Under the pieces are notes generated by a model. The model was not told the DNA's origin and ran no database searches. It worked only from the letters and a program-made list of their open reading frames with translations. Source: Cypionkella sp. (GTDB lineage Bacteria > Pseudomonadota > Alphaproteobacteria > Rhodobacterales > Rhodobacteraceae). Taken from it: 10,258 bases of DNA. Of the stretch, positions 1 to 7,488 are shown piece after piece. Position 1 is the first letter of the stretch. Every line of letters begins with the position of its first letter. The stretch lies in contig JAGPBG010000046.1 in the NCBI GenBank assembly GCA_018063485.1, positions 1 to 10,258 on the forward strand, given 5' to 3'. The translations under genes and the position numbers were made by a program.

Positions 1-1355
1 ATGCGCTGGCGCTGACCGCCGCTGAATTCGTGGGGATAGCGGTCAAGCTGATCCGTGGTCAGCCCGACACGGGCCATCAGATCGGCGGCGCGACTGCGCC
101 GGTCCGTGGCGCTGCTGATGCTGTGGATCAACAAGGGTTCGGCAATCTGATCCCCCACCGTCATCCGCGGGTCAAGGGCGGCCATCGGGTCTTGAAACAC
201 CATCTGCACCCGGCGGCGCATGTCCTTTTGCTGGGCATGGGTCAGGTCTGACAACACTTGGCCGGCAATTTCGATCCGGCCCTGATGCGGCACCAGTCCC
301 ACCATGGCCTTGGCGATGGTGGATTTGCCGCAGCCGCTTTCACCGACCAGAGCAAAAGTCTCGCCTCGGCGGATATCAAGGCTGACGCCCTCGACGGCAT
401 GAACCAGATGCGTGGTGCGGCCAAGCACCCCGCCTTTGAGCGGAAAGCGCACCACAACATCGGTGAGCCGCGCCACAGTCTGGGAAGGGACGGCAGGGGC
501 GACGCGCTCTGCCCCATGCCCCATGCGTGGCACTGCGGCCAGAAGATCGCGGGTATATTGCGCCTGCGGCTGGGTGAAAAGCTGCTTCACCGGGGCCGCT
601 TCCACCATGGCCCCATCGCGCATCACGATCACCCGATCAGCCATTTGGGCCACCACGCCCATGTCATGGGTGATCAAGATGATCGCGGTTCCGGTTTCGC
701 GCTGCAAATCGCGCAGCAAGTCCAGAACCTCGCGCTGCACGGTCACATCCAGTGCTGTGGTCGGTTCATCGGCAATCAGCACCTCGGGGCGCAGGGCCAA
801 GGCCATCGCGATCATCACGCGTTGGCGCATTCCACCCGACAACTCATGTGGGAATTGAGTCATCCGCCGCTCGGGTTGCGACAGCCGCACCGCGCGCAAG
901 GCTTCTTGCGCGCGGCTGCGGGCCTCGGCACGGCTGACAGGTTCATGCGCGCGGATTGCCTCGACCAGTTGGGTGCCCACGGTCATCACCGGGTTCAGGC
1001 TGGTCATCGGTTCCTGAAAGATCATGGCGATCCGGTCGCCCCGGATGGCGCGCATCTGCGGCTCGGAAATCTCGGTCAGCACTGTCGGCCCCAATGCCAC
1101 GCTGCCGCCCGTGACCCGCACCGCAGGCGGCGGCAACAGGCCCATGATCGCAAGGGCTGTGACAGATTTCCCCGACCCGCTCTCGCCCGCAATGCACAGG
1201 GTTTCGCCTCGGCGCAGGGTGAACGACAGGTCGCGCACCAGCGGCTTCACCCCGGTTTCGGTTCGCACCGATACGGTCAGCCGATCAATGGTCAAAACGA
1301 TTTCCGGGGCCAGTGTGGCCCCGGAACCTGTTGCGATATCTGCCACAAGCGTCAT
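1..1355 (-). CDS. Fused dipeptide-type ABC transporter ATPase (DppD-DppF), 3' end outside window
   Basis: This is the ATP-hydrolysing subunit of a peptide-type importer, acting on the cytoplasmic face of the inner membrane. Two complete-looking ABC domains are joined in one chain, as in GsiA/YejF-type proteins. Domain 1 shows Walker A GESGSGKS at residues 57-64, a Q-loop at Gln114, signature LSGGMRQR at 172-179, Walker B VLIADEP at 192-198 and the H-loop His230. Domain 2 shows Walker A GESGCGKS at 338-345, a Q-loop at Gln388 and signature FSGGQRQR at 444-451, where the window ends. Walker B and the H-loop of domain 2 therefore lie outside. The frame is open from the ATG at 1355 to base 1 (451 codons seen). 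The ATG overlaps the amidase stop as ATGA, suggesting translational coupling. It is the last visible gene of the operon and presumably energises the DppB/DppC pair encoded upstream. The family call is sure; the substrate is not readable from it. Confidence 0.95.
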   Translation of the reverse strand, partial: MTLVADIATGSGATLAPEIVLTIDRLTVSVRTETGVKPLVRDLSFTLRRGETLCIAGESGSGKSVTALAIMGLLPPPAVRVTGGSVALGPTVLTEISEPQMRAIRGDRIAMIFQEPMTSLNPVMTVGTQLVEAIRAHEPVSRAEARSRAQEALRAVRLSQPERRMTQFPHELSGGMRQRVMIAMALALRPEVLIADEPTTALDVTVQREVLDLLRDLQRETGTAIILITHDMGVVAQMADRVIVMRDGAMVEAAPVKQLFTQPQAQYTRDLLAAVPRMGHGAERVAPAVPSQTVARLTDVVVRFPLKGGVLGRTTHLVHAVEGVSLDIRRGETFALVGESGCGKSTIAKAMVGLVPHQGRIEIAGQVLSDLTHAQQKDMRRRVQMVFQDPMAALDPRMTVGDQIAEPLLIHSISSATDRRSRAADLMARVGLTTDQLDRYPHEFSGGQRQR

Positions 1356-2311
1356 TCAAACACGCAGCGCGGGAAGTAGAAGCTGACAACCCAGTTCGGC
1401 ATGTCAACGATCTCGGAAATCCGCAGATCACCGCAGACCGAGCAGAGCATATAGGCCTCGACCGCTGAAATGCCCTGCTGGGCGCACAAGAGATCAACCA
1501 TTCCCGCCACTGCATCGCGTGAGGCTGCCATCAGATCGGGACCAACGCCGGTGGTCGCCTCATAGCCCTTGGCATCCAGATGGCGCGTCACCGGGCCGGG
1601 GGTGGTGAACCGCGGCATCTTCAGCGGCGTGTTCTTGACCAGCTCCAGCGTCAGCACCACATCCATCGGCGATTCAATCGCCGTGCCGCAAACCTCGCCA
1701 TCGCCCTGTGCGGCATGGGTATCGCCCACGCTGAACAAGGCCCCCTCAACCTCGACCGGCAGATAGAGTGTCACCCCCGCCGTCAGGTCGCGGATGTCAA
1801 GGTTGCCGCCCACCCGGCGCGGGGGAACAACTGAGTGATGGCCCATTTCGGCAGGGGCCAAGCCAATGGTCCCTGCAAAGGGCTTCAGTGGAATGCGGGC
1901 CGATTTGCCCCAAAGGGCAGGTGCCATGCTGGATGGATCATAGGACCACACGTTCAGTGCGGGTTCGAGAAACTGATCCGCCAACAGGCCAAAGCCCGGA
2001 ATATTGGCGGTCCAGCCAAAACCGCGCCCGTCAAAAGGCTGCGGGGTGAAGCTCTCAAGCGTCACTTTCAGCACATCGCCGGGCCTTGCGCCTTCGACAA
2101 AGATCGGTCCCGAGACCGGGTTGATCTTGCCAAAATCCAAAGCAACCACATCGGCCACGGTGGATGACGGGCCAAGCTGGCCCGCCGATGAGTCTTGACA
2201 GTTGAACCGGATCGTCGAGCCCGGTTCGGCGCGCAGCGCCGGGGTCAGGGAATTGTCCCAGCCGAAATGGTGCTGCGCGCCGTGAATGGTGTAGTTGCAG
2301 GCCTTGCACAT
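1352..2311 (-). CDS. fmdA: Acetamidase/formamidase family amidohydrolase (FmdA/AmdA)
   Basis: Likely a cytoplasmic hydrolase that splits a short amide into a carboxylate and ammonia. The 319 residues fit the FmdA/AmdA family (about 300-400). Recognisable segments are HHFGWDN near 14-20, GGNLDIRDL at 168-176, GDTHAAQGDGEVCGTAIE at 196-213 and SVCGDLRISEIVD at 291-303. These Asp/His/Glu-rich stretches are the conserved, probably metal-binding core. It is unrelated to the nitrilase-type AmiE amidase of Pseudomonas. No signal peptide is seen; the N-terminus carries a CKAC pair of cysteines (residues 2 and 5) of unknown role. The start overlaps the binding-protein stop as TAATG and has no good Shine-Dalgarno of its own, so coupled translation is likely. 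The stop overlaps the next ATG as ATGA. It is embedded between importer genes, which implies that the imported compound or a derivative is its substrate. The exact amide cannot be read from sequence. Confidence 0.9.
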   Translation of the reverse strand: MCKACNYTIHGAQHHFGWDNSLTPALRAEPGSTIRFNCQDSSAGQLGPSSTVADVVALDFGKINPVSGPIFVEGARPGDVLKVTLESFTPQPFDGRGFGWTANIPGFGLLADQFLEPALNVWSYDPSSMAPALWGKSARIPLKPFAGTIGLAPAEMGHHSVVPPRRVGGNLDIRDLTAGVTLYLPVEVEGALFSVGDTHAAQGDGEVCGTAIESPMDVVLTLELVKNTPLKMPRFTTPGPVTRHLDAKGYEATTGVGPDLMAASRDAVAGMVDLLCAQQGISAVEAYMLCSVCGDLRISEIVDMPNWVVSFYFPRCVFE

Positions 2312-3924
2312 TACTGTTTGACCCAGACGTAATCATAGTTGACCGGAATCGACACCGGATCGACGTAAAGCGCATCTTCACCGCCCATGCGTTCCGATTT
2401 CATCGTGTAGCGTTCCTCATTGAACACCGGCACCCAAGGCGCGTCTTTCATCACACCCATGTAGATATCCGACCACATTTTCAAACGCTCGTCCGATTTG
2501 GCCGGATCAAACATGCTGTCGGCAGTCACCGCCATCGCATCCAGATCCTTGTTGCAATATTTCGACCAGTTCCAGCCACCTGCTTCTGCACCCGAACACC
2601 CGAGGATCGGACCGTAGAAGTTTGACGGATCGGGGAAGTCCGCGATCCAGCCCATGCCGCCCGACCAGATCATCGGGGCGGTGCCTGCACCACCCGCTTC
2701 GATCACATTGGCCTGGGCGAGGCTTTGGATATTGGCCTTGATCCCGATGGCCGCAAGATCTTGCTGGATCGCTTGTGCGATGCGCGGGTTCGGGTCGGTG
2801 TTCATGACGTAGAGGTCGGTCTCGAAGCCATCGGCCAACCCGGCATCGGCCAAGAGCTTTTTCGCGCCCTCAACATCATAGGTATAGCCTTTGTAATCCT
2901 TGGTATAGCCGGGCATCGACGGCGGCAGCGGTTGGTTCGCAGGCACCGCGCGCCCGTTGATGATTTGCACGATCCGGTCTTTGTTGATCGCCATATTGAC
3001 CGCTTGACGCACCTCGACCTTATCAAAGGGCGGCGTAGTCACGTTCAGAGTGATATAGCCGGTGTGCAATTGCCCACCCTGAACGACCCGCGCCGCCTGC
3101 GCCGGATCGCCCATCACTTCGGTGAATTTGGCGGGCGGAATGCCATCGCCGGGCACGTCAACCTCGCCCTTTTGCAGGCGCAACAGGGCCACGACAGGCT
3201 CTTGGCCGACCTCAAACACGATCTGGTCCAGATAGGGCACGCCTGCCATCCAGTAATCGGGGTTCTTGTCGAAGACCAGCCGCTGCCCCAAGGTCCATTC
3301 CGTCATCTTGTAGGCACCGGTCCCTACCGGGTGTTTGCCGAAATCGGCGCCAAACTCTTCGACCGCCTCTTTCGGGACGACGGACGAAAAATTGATCGCC
3401 ATCACATGCAGAAAGGTTGCATCCGGGTGGGTCAAAGTGATTTTCACCGTCAGCGGATCGACAACCGCCACGCCCGAAAGCCCGGCATCCCCCGCCGCAT
3501 CGAAGCCTGCGATCGAGCCAAAGAAACCCGCACCCGGTGATTGCGTGGCCGGATTGGTCACGCGGTCCAGCGAGTATTTGACATCCTGCGCTGTCATTTC
3601 GCGGCCGTTGTGGAATTTCACGCCCTTGCGCAGATGGAAGATATATTCCAGACCGTCGGGCGAAATCTCATAGCTTTCAGCCAGACCGGGGCGCAGCGTG
3701 GTGGTGCCGGGGACATAGTCCATCAGGCTGTCAAAGATCGACTTGATCATCGACCAGTTCTGCCAGTCATAGCCGATGGCCGGGTCGAGTGTGGCCACAT
3801 CGTCCTTGTAGGTGATCACGATAGAGCCACCCGGCTTGGCCGCCGGATCGGGGGTGTAGTCTTGGGCAATGGCGGGCAGGCTCAGTGCCAGCATGACGGC
3901 GGTGGTGGCAAGCAGTTTCTTCAT
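2311..3924 (-). CDS. Periplasmic substrate-binding protein of a peptide-type ABC importer (SBP_bac_5)
   Basis: This is the periplasmic receptor that would capture the ligand and deliver it to the DppB/DppC permeases. At 537 residues it has the normal length for the DppA/OppA family. A signal peptide is clear: Lys2-Lys3, a hydrophobic core, and an AIA cleavage site after residue 20. There is no lipobox Cys. The family blocks follow: LRPGLAESYEISPDG at 77-91 and the FHLRKGVKFHNG region at 96-107, followed by the TAQDVKYSLDR segment. The start is fixed by GGGAG seven bases upstream. It is the only gene in the operon separated from its predecessor by a gap (31 bases) with a strong ribosome site, which fits the need for excess binding protein. 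The family also covers nickel, glutathione and opine binders, so dipeptide specificity should not be assumed. The amidase and AmiC neighbours point to an amide-containing ligand (inference). Confidence 0.93.
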   Translation of the reverse strand: MKKLLATTAVMLALSLPAIAQDYTPDPAAKPGGSIVITYKDDVATLDPAIGYDWQNWSMIKSIFDSLMDYVPGTTTLRPGLAESYEISPDGLEYIFHLRKGVKFHNGREMTAQDVKYSLDRVTNPATQSPGAGFFGSIAGFDAAGDAGLSGVAVVDPLTVKITLTHPDATFLHVMAINFSSVVPKEAVEEFGADFGKHPVGTGAYKMTEWTLGQRLVFDKNPDYWMAGVPYLDQIVFEVGQEPVVALLRLQKGEVDVPGDGIPPAKFTEVMGDPAQAARVVQGGQLHTGYITLNVTTPPFDKVEVRQAVNMAINKDRIVQIINGRAVPANQPLPPSMPGYTKDYKGYTYDVEGAKKLLADAGLADGFETDLYVMNTDPNPRIAQAIQQDLAAIGIKANIQSLAQANVIEAGGAGTAPMIWSGGMGWIADFPDPSNFYGPILGCSGAEAGGWNWSKYCNKDLDAMAVTADSMFDPAKSDERLKMWSDIYMGVMKDAPWVPVFNEERYTMKSERMGGEDALYVDPVSIPVNYDYVWVKQ

Positions 3925-3930
3925 TTGTTT

Positions 3931-3936
3931 TCTCCC
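3931..3936 (-). promoter_or_regulatory. Strong ribosome binding site for the binding-protein gene
   Basis: On the minus strand GGGAGA precedes the ATG at 3924, with seven bases between GGGAG and the start codon. It is the best Shine-Dalgarno match in the operon. The other junctions rely mainly on stop/start overlaps, so this site probably raises binding-protein output above that of the permeases. Confidence 0.75.
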
Positions 3937-3946
3937 GTTGGTTATT

Positions 3947-3970
3947 TCAGTTTGATCATCTCAGTTTGAT
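3947..3970. repeat. 10-bp direct repeat spanning the dppB stop codon
   Basis: TCAGTTTGAT occurs at 3947-3956 and again at 3961-3970, a 14-base period. The copies straddle the 3' end of the DppB-like gene, whose last codons read Ile-Lys-Leu-Arg-stop. Removing one unit would leave Ile-Lys-Leu-Lys-stop, so the repeat looks like a small tandem duplication that kept a functional stop. No function is implied. Confidence 0.6.
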
Positions 3971-4876
3971 TCTGGGGTCGATAAAGGGGGCAACCAGATC
4001 GGCCAGAAGGTTGCCCAGAACGATGGCAAGCGCCGATACCAGCGTGACACCCATGATGATCGGGATATCGACACGCTGAATGGCCTGCCAGGCCAGTTGG
4101 CCGATGCCGGGCCAGCCAAACACGCTTTCGACAACAACGATGCCGCCCATGAAAATCCCGATGTCGATACCGATCATCGCGATAATCGGCAAGATGGCGT
4201 TGGGCAGCGCATGGCCCAGCACCACCCTCGCGCGGCTCAGCCCCTTGGCCCGTGCGGTGCGGATGAAATCGGCACGCAAGACCTCGATCATCGACGAGCG
4301 CATCATGCGGCTATACCAGCCCGAGCCAAGGATGCCCAAAGTCAGCGCTGGCAGCACCAGATGCGAAAACGTCCCGTAGCCGCCGATTGGAAACCAACTC
4401 AGCTTGACAGCAAAGACGTAAAGCAAAAGCAGGCTGACCACGAATTGCGGGGCGGAAACCGTGACGAAAGAGGTCATCATCAGCGCCTGATCCACCATCG
4501 ACCCACGCCGCAGCGCCGCCAGAATCCCGAAACCCAGCCCGATCACCAACTCACAGACAATCGCGCCCAGCATCAGCAGCAAGGTTGCGGGCAGGCGGGC
4601 GGCGATCAACTCGGCAACCTGGCTTTTCTGCAAATAGCTGCGGCCGAGATCGCCGTGAATCAGCCCCCACAGGTAGCGGCCGTATTGCACGACAAAGGGC
4701 TGATCCAAGCCCAGTTCGCGCCGGATGTTCTCGACCGTCGCCGCCGTGGCCGAGCGGCCAGCGATCTGGCGCACCGGATCGGCGGGCAGCACAAACAGCA
4801 GCACATAGGTGATGAAACTGACGCCCAGCAGGATCAGCACCGATTGCAGCAGACGGCGGATCAGATAGGCGGCCAT
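3956..4876 (-). CDS. DppB-like ABC transporter permease
   Basis: One of two inner-membrane permease subunits of the peptide-type importer. The 306 residues have the usual DppB layout: an N-terminal membrane helix (about 9-29), the DPVRQIAG and LGLDQPFVVQYGRYL segments typical of the family, then membrane helices at about 96-120, 132-155, 172-187, 229-250 and 275-297. The cytoplasmic EAA loop (about 203-230, with RTARAKGLS) docks onto the ATPase. The ATG shares one base with the DppC-like stop (TGATG), indicating coupled translation. The stop lies 31 bases before the binding-protein gene. Unusually for dpp operons, the C-type permease is encoded before the B-type. Family assignment is firm; substrate unknown. 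Confidence 0.93.
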   Translation of the reverse strand: MAAYLIRRLLQSVLILLGVSFITYVLLFVLPADPVRQIAGRSATAATVENIRRELGLDQPFVVQYGRYLWGLIHGDLGRSYLQKSQVAELIAARLPATLLLMLGAIVCELVIGLGFGILAALRRGSMVDQALMMTSFVTVSAPQFVVSLLLLYVFAVKLSWFPIGGYGTFSHLVLPALTLGILGSGWYSRMMRSSMIEVLRADFIRTARAKGLSRARVVLGHALPNAILPIIAMIGIDIGIFMGGIVVVESVFGWPGIGQLAWQAIQRVDIPIIMGVTLVSALAIVLGNLLADLVAPFIDPRIKLR

Positions 4877-5763
4877 CAGTCTCGCCCCCGCTGCGTTGGG
4901 TCCAGCACATCGCGCAGCGCGTCACCGACCAGATTGAATGCCAGCGCCAAAAGGATGATCGCAGCCCCCGGAATGAACACCAGCCAAGGCGCCGATTGGA
5001 AATAGGTCTGGTTCTCAAAGATGATATTGCCCCAGCTTGGCGTTGGCGGCTGCACTCCCACCCCCAGAAAACTCAGCGTGGCCTCCAGCAGCACCGTGGT
5101 TGATATCCCCAAGGTTCCCCAGACGATGATCGTCGGCAGCAGATGCGGCAGGATATGGCGAAACAGAATGCGCCAGGTGCCTGCGCCCAAGGTGCGCTCG
5201 GCGGCAATGAAATCGCGCGTCGCAAGCGAGGTGGTTTCGGTATAGATCACCCGCGCCGTCTGCACCCAGTTCACCAACGCAATCACCAGCGCCACGATCC
5301 AGAGTGACGGCTTGAAGATCGCCGCCAGACAAATCGCCAGCAGCAGCGCCGGAAATGCCATCATCAGATCGGTAAAGCGCATCAGCACCGCGCCGGCCCA
5401 GCCACGGAAATATCCTGCCGTGATGCCGACAAACGTGCCGATCAACAGCGCCAGGCCATTGGCCACCACTCCGATGATCAACGAGGTTTGCGCGCCGTAA
5501 AGGATGCGGCTGAGCAAATCGCGGCCCAAAAGATCGGTGCCTAACAAGAAGCGCGCGTCGGGAGGCAGCGGAGAGCCCTCCAGTGTCAGCCCGTCGAACA
5601 TCTGGTCATCGGGCGCAAAGGGCGCAAGCAAGGGCGCAAACACCGCCGCCCCAACCACCATCACGATCAACGCCAGCCCCAGCAAAGCCAGTTTGCGGCG
5701 CAGCAACCGGCGCAACGCGCTTGCTGGCGCGGTTTGGGGCCTATCCACGGTCGCGTCGGTCAT
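4876..5763 (-). CDS. DppC-like ABC transporter permease
   Basis: The second inner-membrane permease subunit. It is about 295 residues, with an N-terminal arginine-rich tail and first helix (about 26-48), the family hallmark GTDLLGRDLLSRILYG (76-91), a membrane core, and the EAA loop near 186-212 (RDFIAAERTLGAG). The C-terminus includes LSFLGVGVQPPTPSWG, typical of DppC/OppC. Two adjacent starts exist: GTG at 5766 and ATG at 5763. I prefer the ATG because AGGA lies five bases upstream of it, but both are usable. The gene begins inside the amiR coding region (23-base overlap from the ATG), so it is probably coupled to AmiR translation. It ends in TGATG with the DppB gene. Confidence 0.92.
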   Translation of the reverse strand: MTDATVDRPQTAPASALRRLLRRKLALLGLALIVMVVGAAVFAPLLAPFAPDDQMFDGLTLEGSPLPPDARFLLGTDLLGRDLLSRILYGAQTSLIIGVVANGLALLIGTFVGITAGYFRGWAGAVLMRFTDLMMAFPALLLAICLAAIFKPSLWIVALVIALVNWVQTARVIYTETTSLATRDFIAAERTLGAGTWRILFRHILPHLLPTIIVWGTLGISTTVLLEATLSFLGVGVQPPTPSWGNIIFENQTYFQSAPWLVFIPGAAIILLALAFNLVGDALRDVLDPTQRGRD

Positions 5764-6352
5764 CACTGTCCTGTCCTGACGTCATCTGCGCCACGATTCT
5801 GGTTGCCGCCTCTTCAAAGCTGACGCGCCACGCCATCGCCATCTGCCGCAACTGGCCATAGGCGACAGCATCGTCCTTGGCCCCATGTGCGATCAGCAGG
5901 GCAATCGCGCGCACAACTGTCCGGCGCTTGTCCAGACGTCGCCGCAGATCGGCGATTTCCACTCCTTGCGCGCGCTGTGCGTCGAAGGCCTGGCGCGCGA
6001 TGAGCAGGGTCGAATAGGCCCCACTGTCGCCAACGGGTTTGAGCAGTTGCGCATGGGCCCCCGCACGCAATGACCATTCAATCCGCCCCGGAGCTTCGGA
6101 GCCGATCAGCGCGATCATCGGCATCGGGCTTTGCCCAGGCTCCCATGAAAATTGTTCATCATGGCCCATATCGGCGTCAAAAAACACGAAATCCGCGCCA
6201 AGGGCCTCGGGGCCAAGTTCTGGCCAGACCTCGACCACTTGCAGACCGATGGCGCGTAACTGGCGTTCAAGCGCCTGCACGGTCGGGTGCGGGCGATGCA
6301 AGATCACCGCCACCGCACCGCCCAGATTCTGGATACGGATCGGATGCCTCAT
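5741..6352 (-). CDS. amiR: AmiR-like ANTAR-domain transcription antiterminator
   Basis: A predicted RNA-binding antiterminator that would let RNA polymerase pass a leader terminator when freed from its AmiC partner. At 203 residues it matches P. aeruginosa AmiR (about 196). It has an N-terminal receiver-like fold (about 12-120), a linking helix/coiled coil (about 122-143), and a C-terminal three-helix ANTAR domain (about 139-190) with the usual Ala-rich core. The receiver looks degenerate: where response regulators carry an acidic pair in the first strand, this has His19-Arg20. Asp59 and Lys105-Pro106 remain at the positions of the acceptor Asp and conserved Lys. Phosphorylation is therefore doubtful, as for AmiR. 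The start overlaps the amiC stop (ATGA), consistent with stoichiometric co-translation of a complex. The stop lies inside the permease gene. The obvious target is the terminator at 7441-7481. Confidence 0.85.
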   Translation of the reverse strand: MRHPIRIQNLGGAVAVILHRPHPTVQALERQLRAIGLQVVEVWPELGPEALGADFVFFDADMGHDEQFSWEPGQSPMPMIALIGSEAPGRIEWSLRAGAHAQLLKPVGDSGAYSTLLIARQAFDAQRAQGVEIADLRRRLDKRRTVVRAIALLIAHGAKDDAVAYGQLRQMAMAWRVSFEEAATRIVAQMTSGQDSDDRRDRG

Positions 6353-7425
6353 GACACTACCCGCAATTGGCGCAATGGGGCAGGGCGGGTTTGGGTCAGA
6401 TAGGGGTCGGCTGCGACAACGGGCAGAGACTTCATCGCGCGAAACACCCCGTCTCTAACCTGCGCAATTTGCACAGGCAACGCAAGATGATGGGTGTGGT
6501 GATTGATCATGCCCCCGGCGCAATCGCCCTCAAGCAGCGTCGCCAGACTTGCGGTTTCCGCTTCTGGCCGCCGATGCAACAGCCGCGCCAACTCGCGCAC
6601 AGCCGTAAATGCCGCCGCCTCGATCGAAGACGCAAATTCGCCCCCGGTCGCGGGGCGGAAATACGGCCCTGCGGAAACCAGCCCCTCGGCAGCGGCTCCC
6701 AGTGCCGGCAACTCGGCTTCGGTCAGGTTGCACGACAGGATCGGGCACCGCTCGGGTGCAAAGGCTGGATCATGTCGGGCCAATTCGTGCATCGCCAGAA
6801 GAAAGCTGTAAGATGAGGTGCCAACCAGATTGTTCAGGACGAAATTCGGACGGCTGTACTGAATGGCCCGCACGATCCGCCCCACATCTTGCGCCCCCAA
6901 GGGCAGGTAGCGTTCGCCCAGAACCTCGCCCTGCGCCGCATGGATGCCCTCACGCGCCAGTCGGTTCATCTCCCAGCCCCAGATATAATTCGATCCGGTA
7001 AGAAAACCCCGCGCTCCATATAAGGGCAGCGCCCAATCCATCAGCGGCAACAGATGCTGGTTAGGACAGGCATGGGTATAAACCACGTGGTCCGAGGCCT
7101 CAAACCCTTCATAGGGCAAAGGATACCACAGCGTTCCGCCATTGCGATCCAGGATCGGGATGACCTCCTTTCGGCTCCATGAGGTCACACAGCCGACAAT
7201 ATGATGCGCGCCACATGACAACAGGTCATTGCACAGTGGGCCATAGGCGTCGGTATTGCCCTTTGGATCCCGCTCGATCGGCTCAAAGCACAGATCAAGT
7301 GCGGGATCGGCATTGACGGCGGCAATCGCGGCGACCACTCCGGCGCGGCTGGCATTGGACAGCATCGCGTAATCGCCATGGCGCGAATACAACACCCCAA
7401 GTTTGATTGGCCGTTTCGCGCCCAA
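6349..7425 (-). CDS. amiC: AmiC-like amide sensor / negative regulator of AmiR
   Basis: A periplasmic-binding-protein fold (type I) used as a cytoplasmic ligand sensor. In P. aeruginosa AmiC holds AmiR inactive until an amide binds. Similarity is clear over the whole length: IKLGVLYSRHGD, the VGCVTSWSRK segment (AmiC: VGCYMSHTRK), YPLPYEGFE (AmiC: YPTPYEGFE), GSNYIW, LVGT, and a C-terminal DPY. The frame is open back to an ATG at 7464, but that ATG lies in the loop and 3' arm of a strong terminator hairpin, and the added residues are mostly encoded by the hairpin and U-tract. I therefore favour the TTG at 7425 (preceded by GGGTG four bases upstream), which gives an N-terminus matching AmiC. 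The shorter form has no signal peptide. The ligand pocket appears altered (see findings). Start choice is about 60% sure; family call is firm. Confidence 0.85.
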   Translation of the reverse strand: MGAKRPIKLGVLYSRHGDYAMLSNASRAGVVAAIAAVNADPALDLCFEPIERDPKGNTDAYGPLCNDLLSCGAHHIVGCVTSWSRKEVIPILDRNGGTLWYPLPYEGFEASDHVVYTHACPNQHLLPLMDWALPLYGARGFLTGSNYIWGWEMNRLAREGIHAAQGEVLGERYLPLGAQDVGRIVRAIQYSRPNFVLNNLVGTSSYSFLLAMHELARHDPAFAPERCPILSCNLTEAELPALGAAAEGLVSAGPYFRPATGGEFASSIEAAAFTAVRELARLLHRRPEAETASLATLLEGDCAGGMINHHTHHLALPVQIAQVRDGVFRAMKSLPVVAADPYLTQTRPAPLRQLRVVS

Positions 7426-7440
7426 GCTGCACCCAAAAAT

Positions 7441-7481
7441 AAAAAAACCCCAAATGCGGGACATTTTGTCCGCATTCAGGG
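7441..7481 (-). terminator. Intrinsic terminator/attenuator in the amiC leader
   Basis: On the minus strand the 5' arm (7481-7467) and 3' arm (7463-7448) form a stem of about 15 pairs around an AAA loop. The arms are CCCTGAATGCGGACA and TGTCCCGCATTTGGGG, with one bulged C and two G-U pairs at TG/TG. The 3' arm is followed immediately by seven U, then A and five more U. This is a textbook Rho-independent terminator. It sits between lpxD and amiC, and the end of its U-tract is only about 10-16 bases from the likely amiC start. Transcription of the operon must therefore pass through it. With an ANTAR antiterminator encoded in the operon, it is best read as a regulated attenuator, though it could also stop read-through from lpxD. 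Confidence 0.8.
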
Positions 7482-7488
7482 CCTGTTT

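Noticed and set aside
258..1379. Long plus-strand open frame (373 codons) opposite the ATPase gene
   Set aside because: It is an antisense shadow of a G+C-rich gene. The minus-strand frame carries all ABC ATPase motifs, while this one is rich in His/Arg/Gln with no recognisable domain.
4097..5005. Plus-strand open frame (302 codons) opposite the permease genes
   Set aside because: Low-complexity Gln/His/Asp/Arg-rich translation with no domain; the opposite strand encodes clear DppB and DppC permeases.
7441..7481. Terminator read simply as the end of the lpxA-lpxD operon
   Set aside because: It lies more than 350 bases past lpxD and directly abuts amiC, leaving no space for a separate amiC promoter. 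Stopping read-through may be a side role, but this cannot be its only one.
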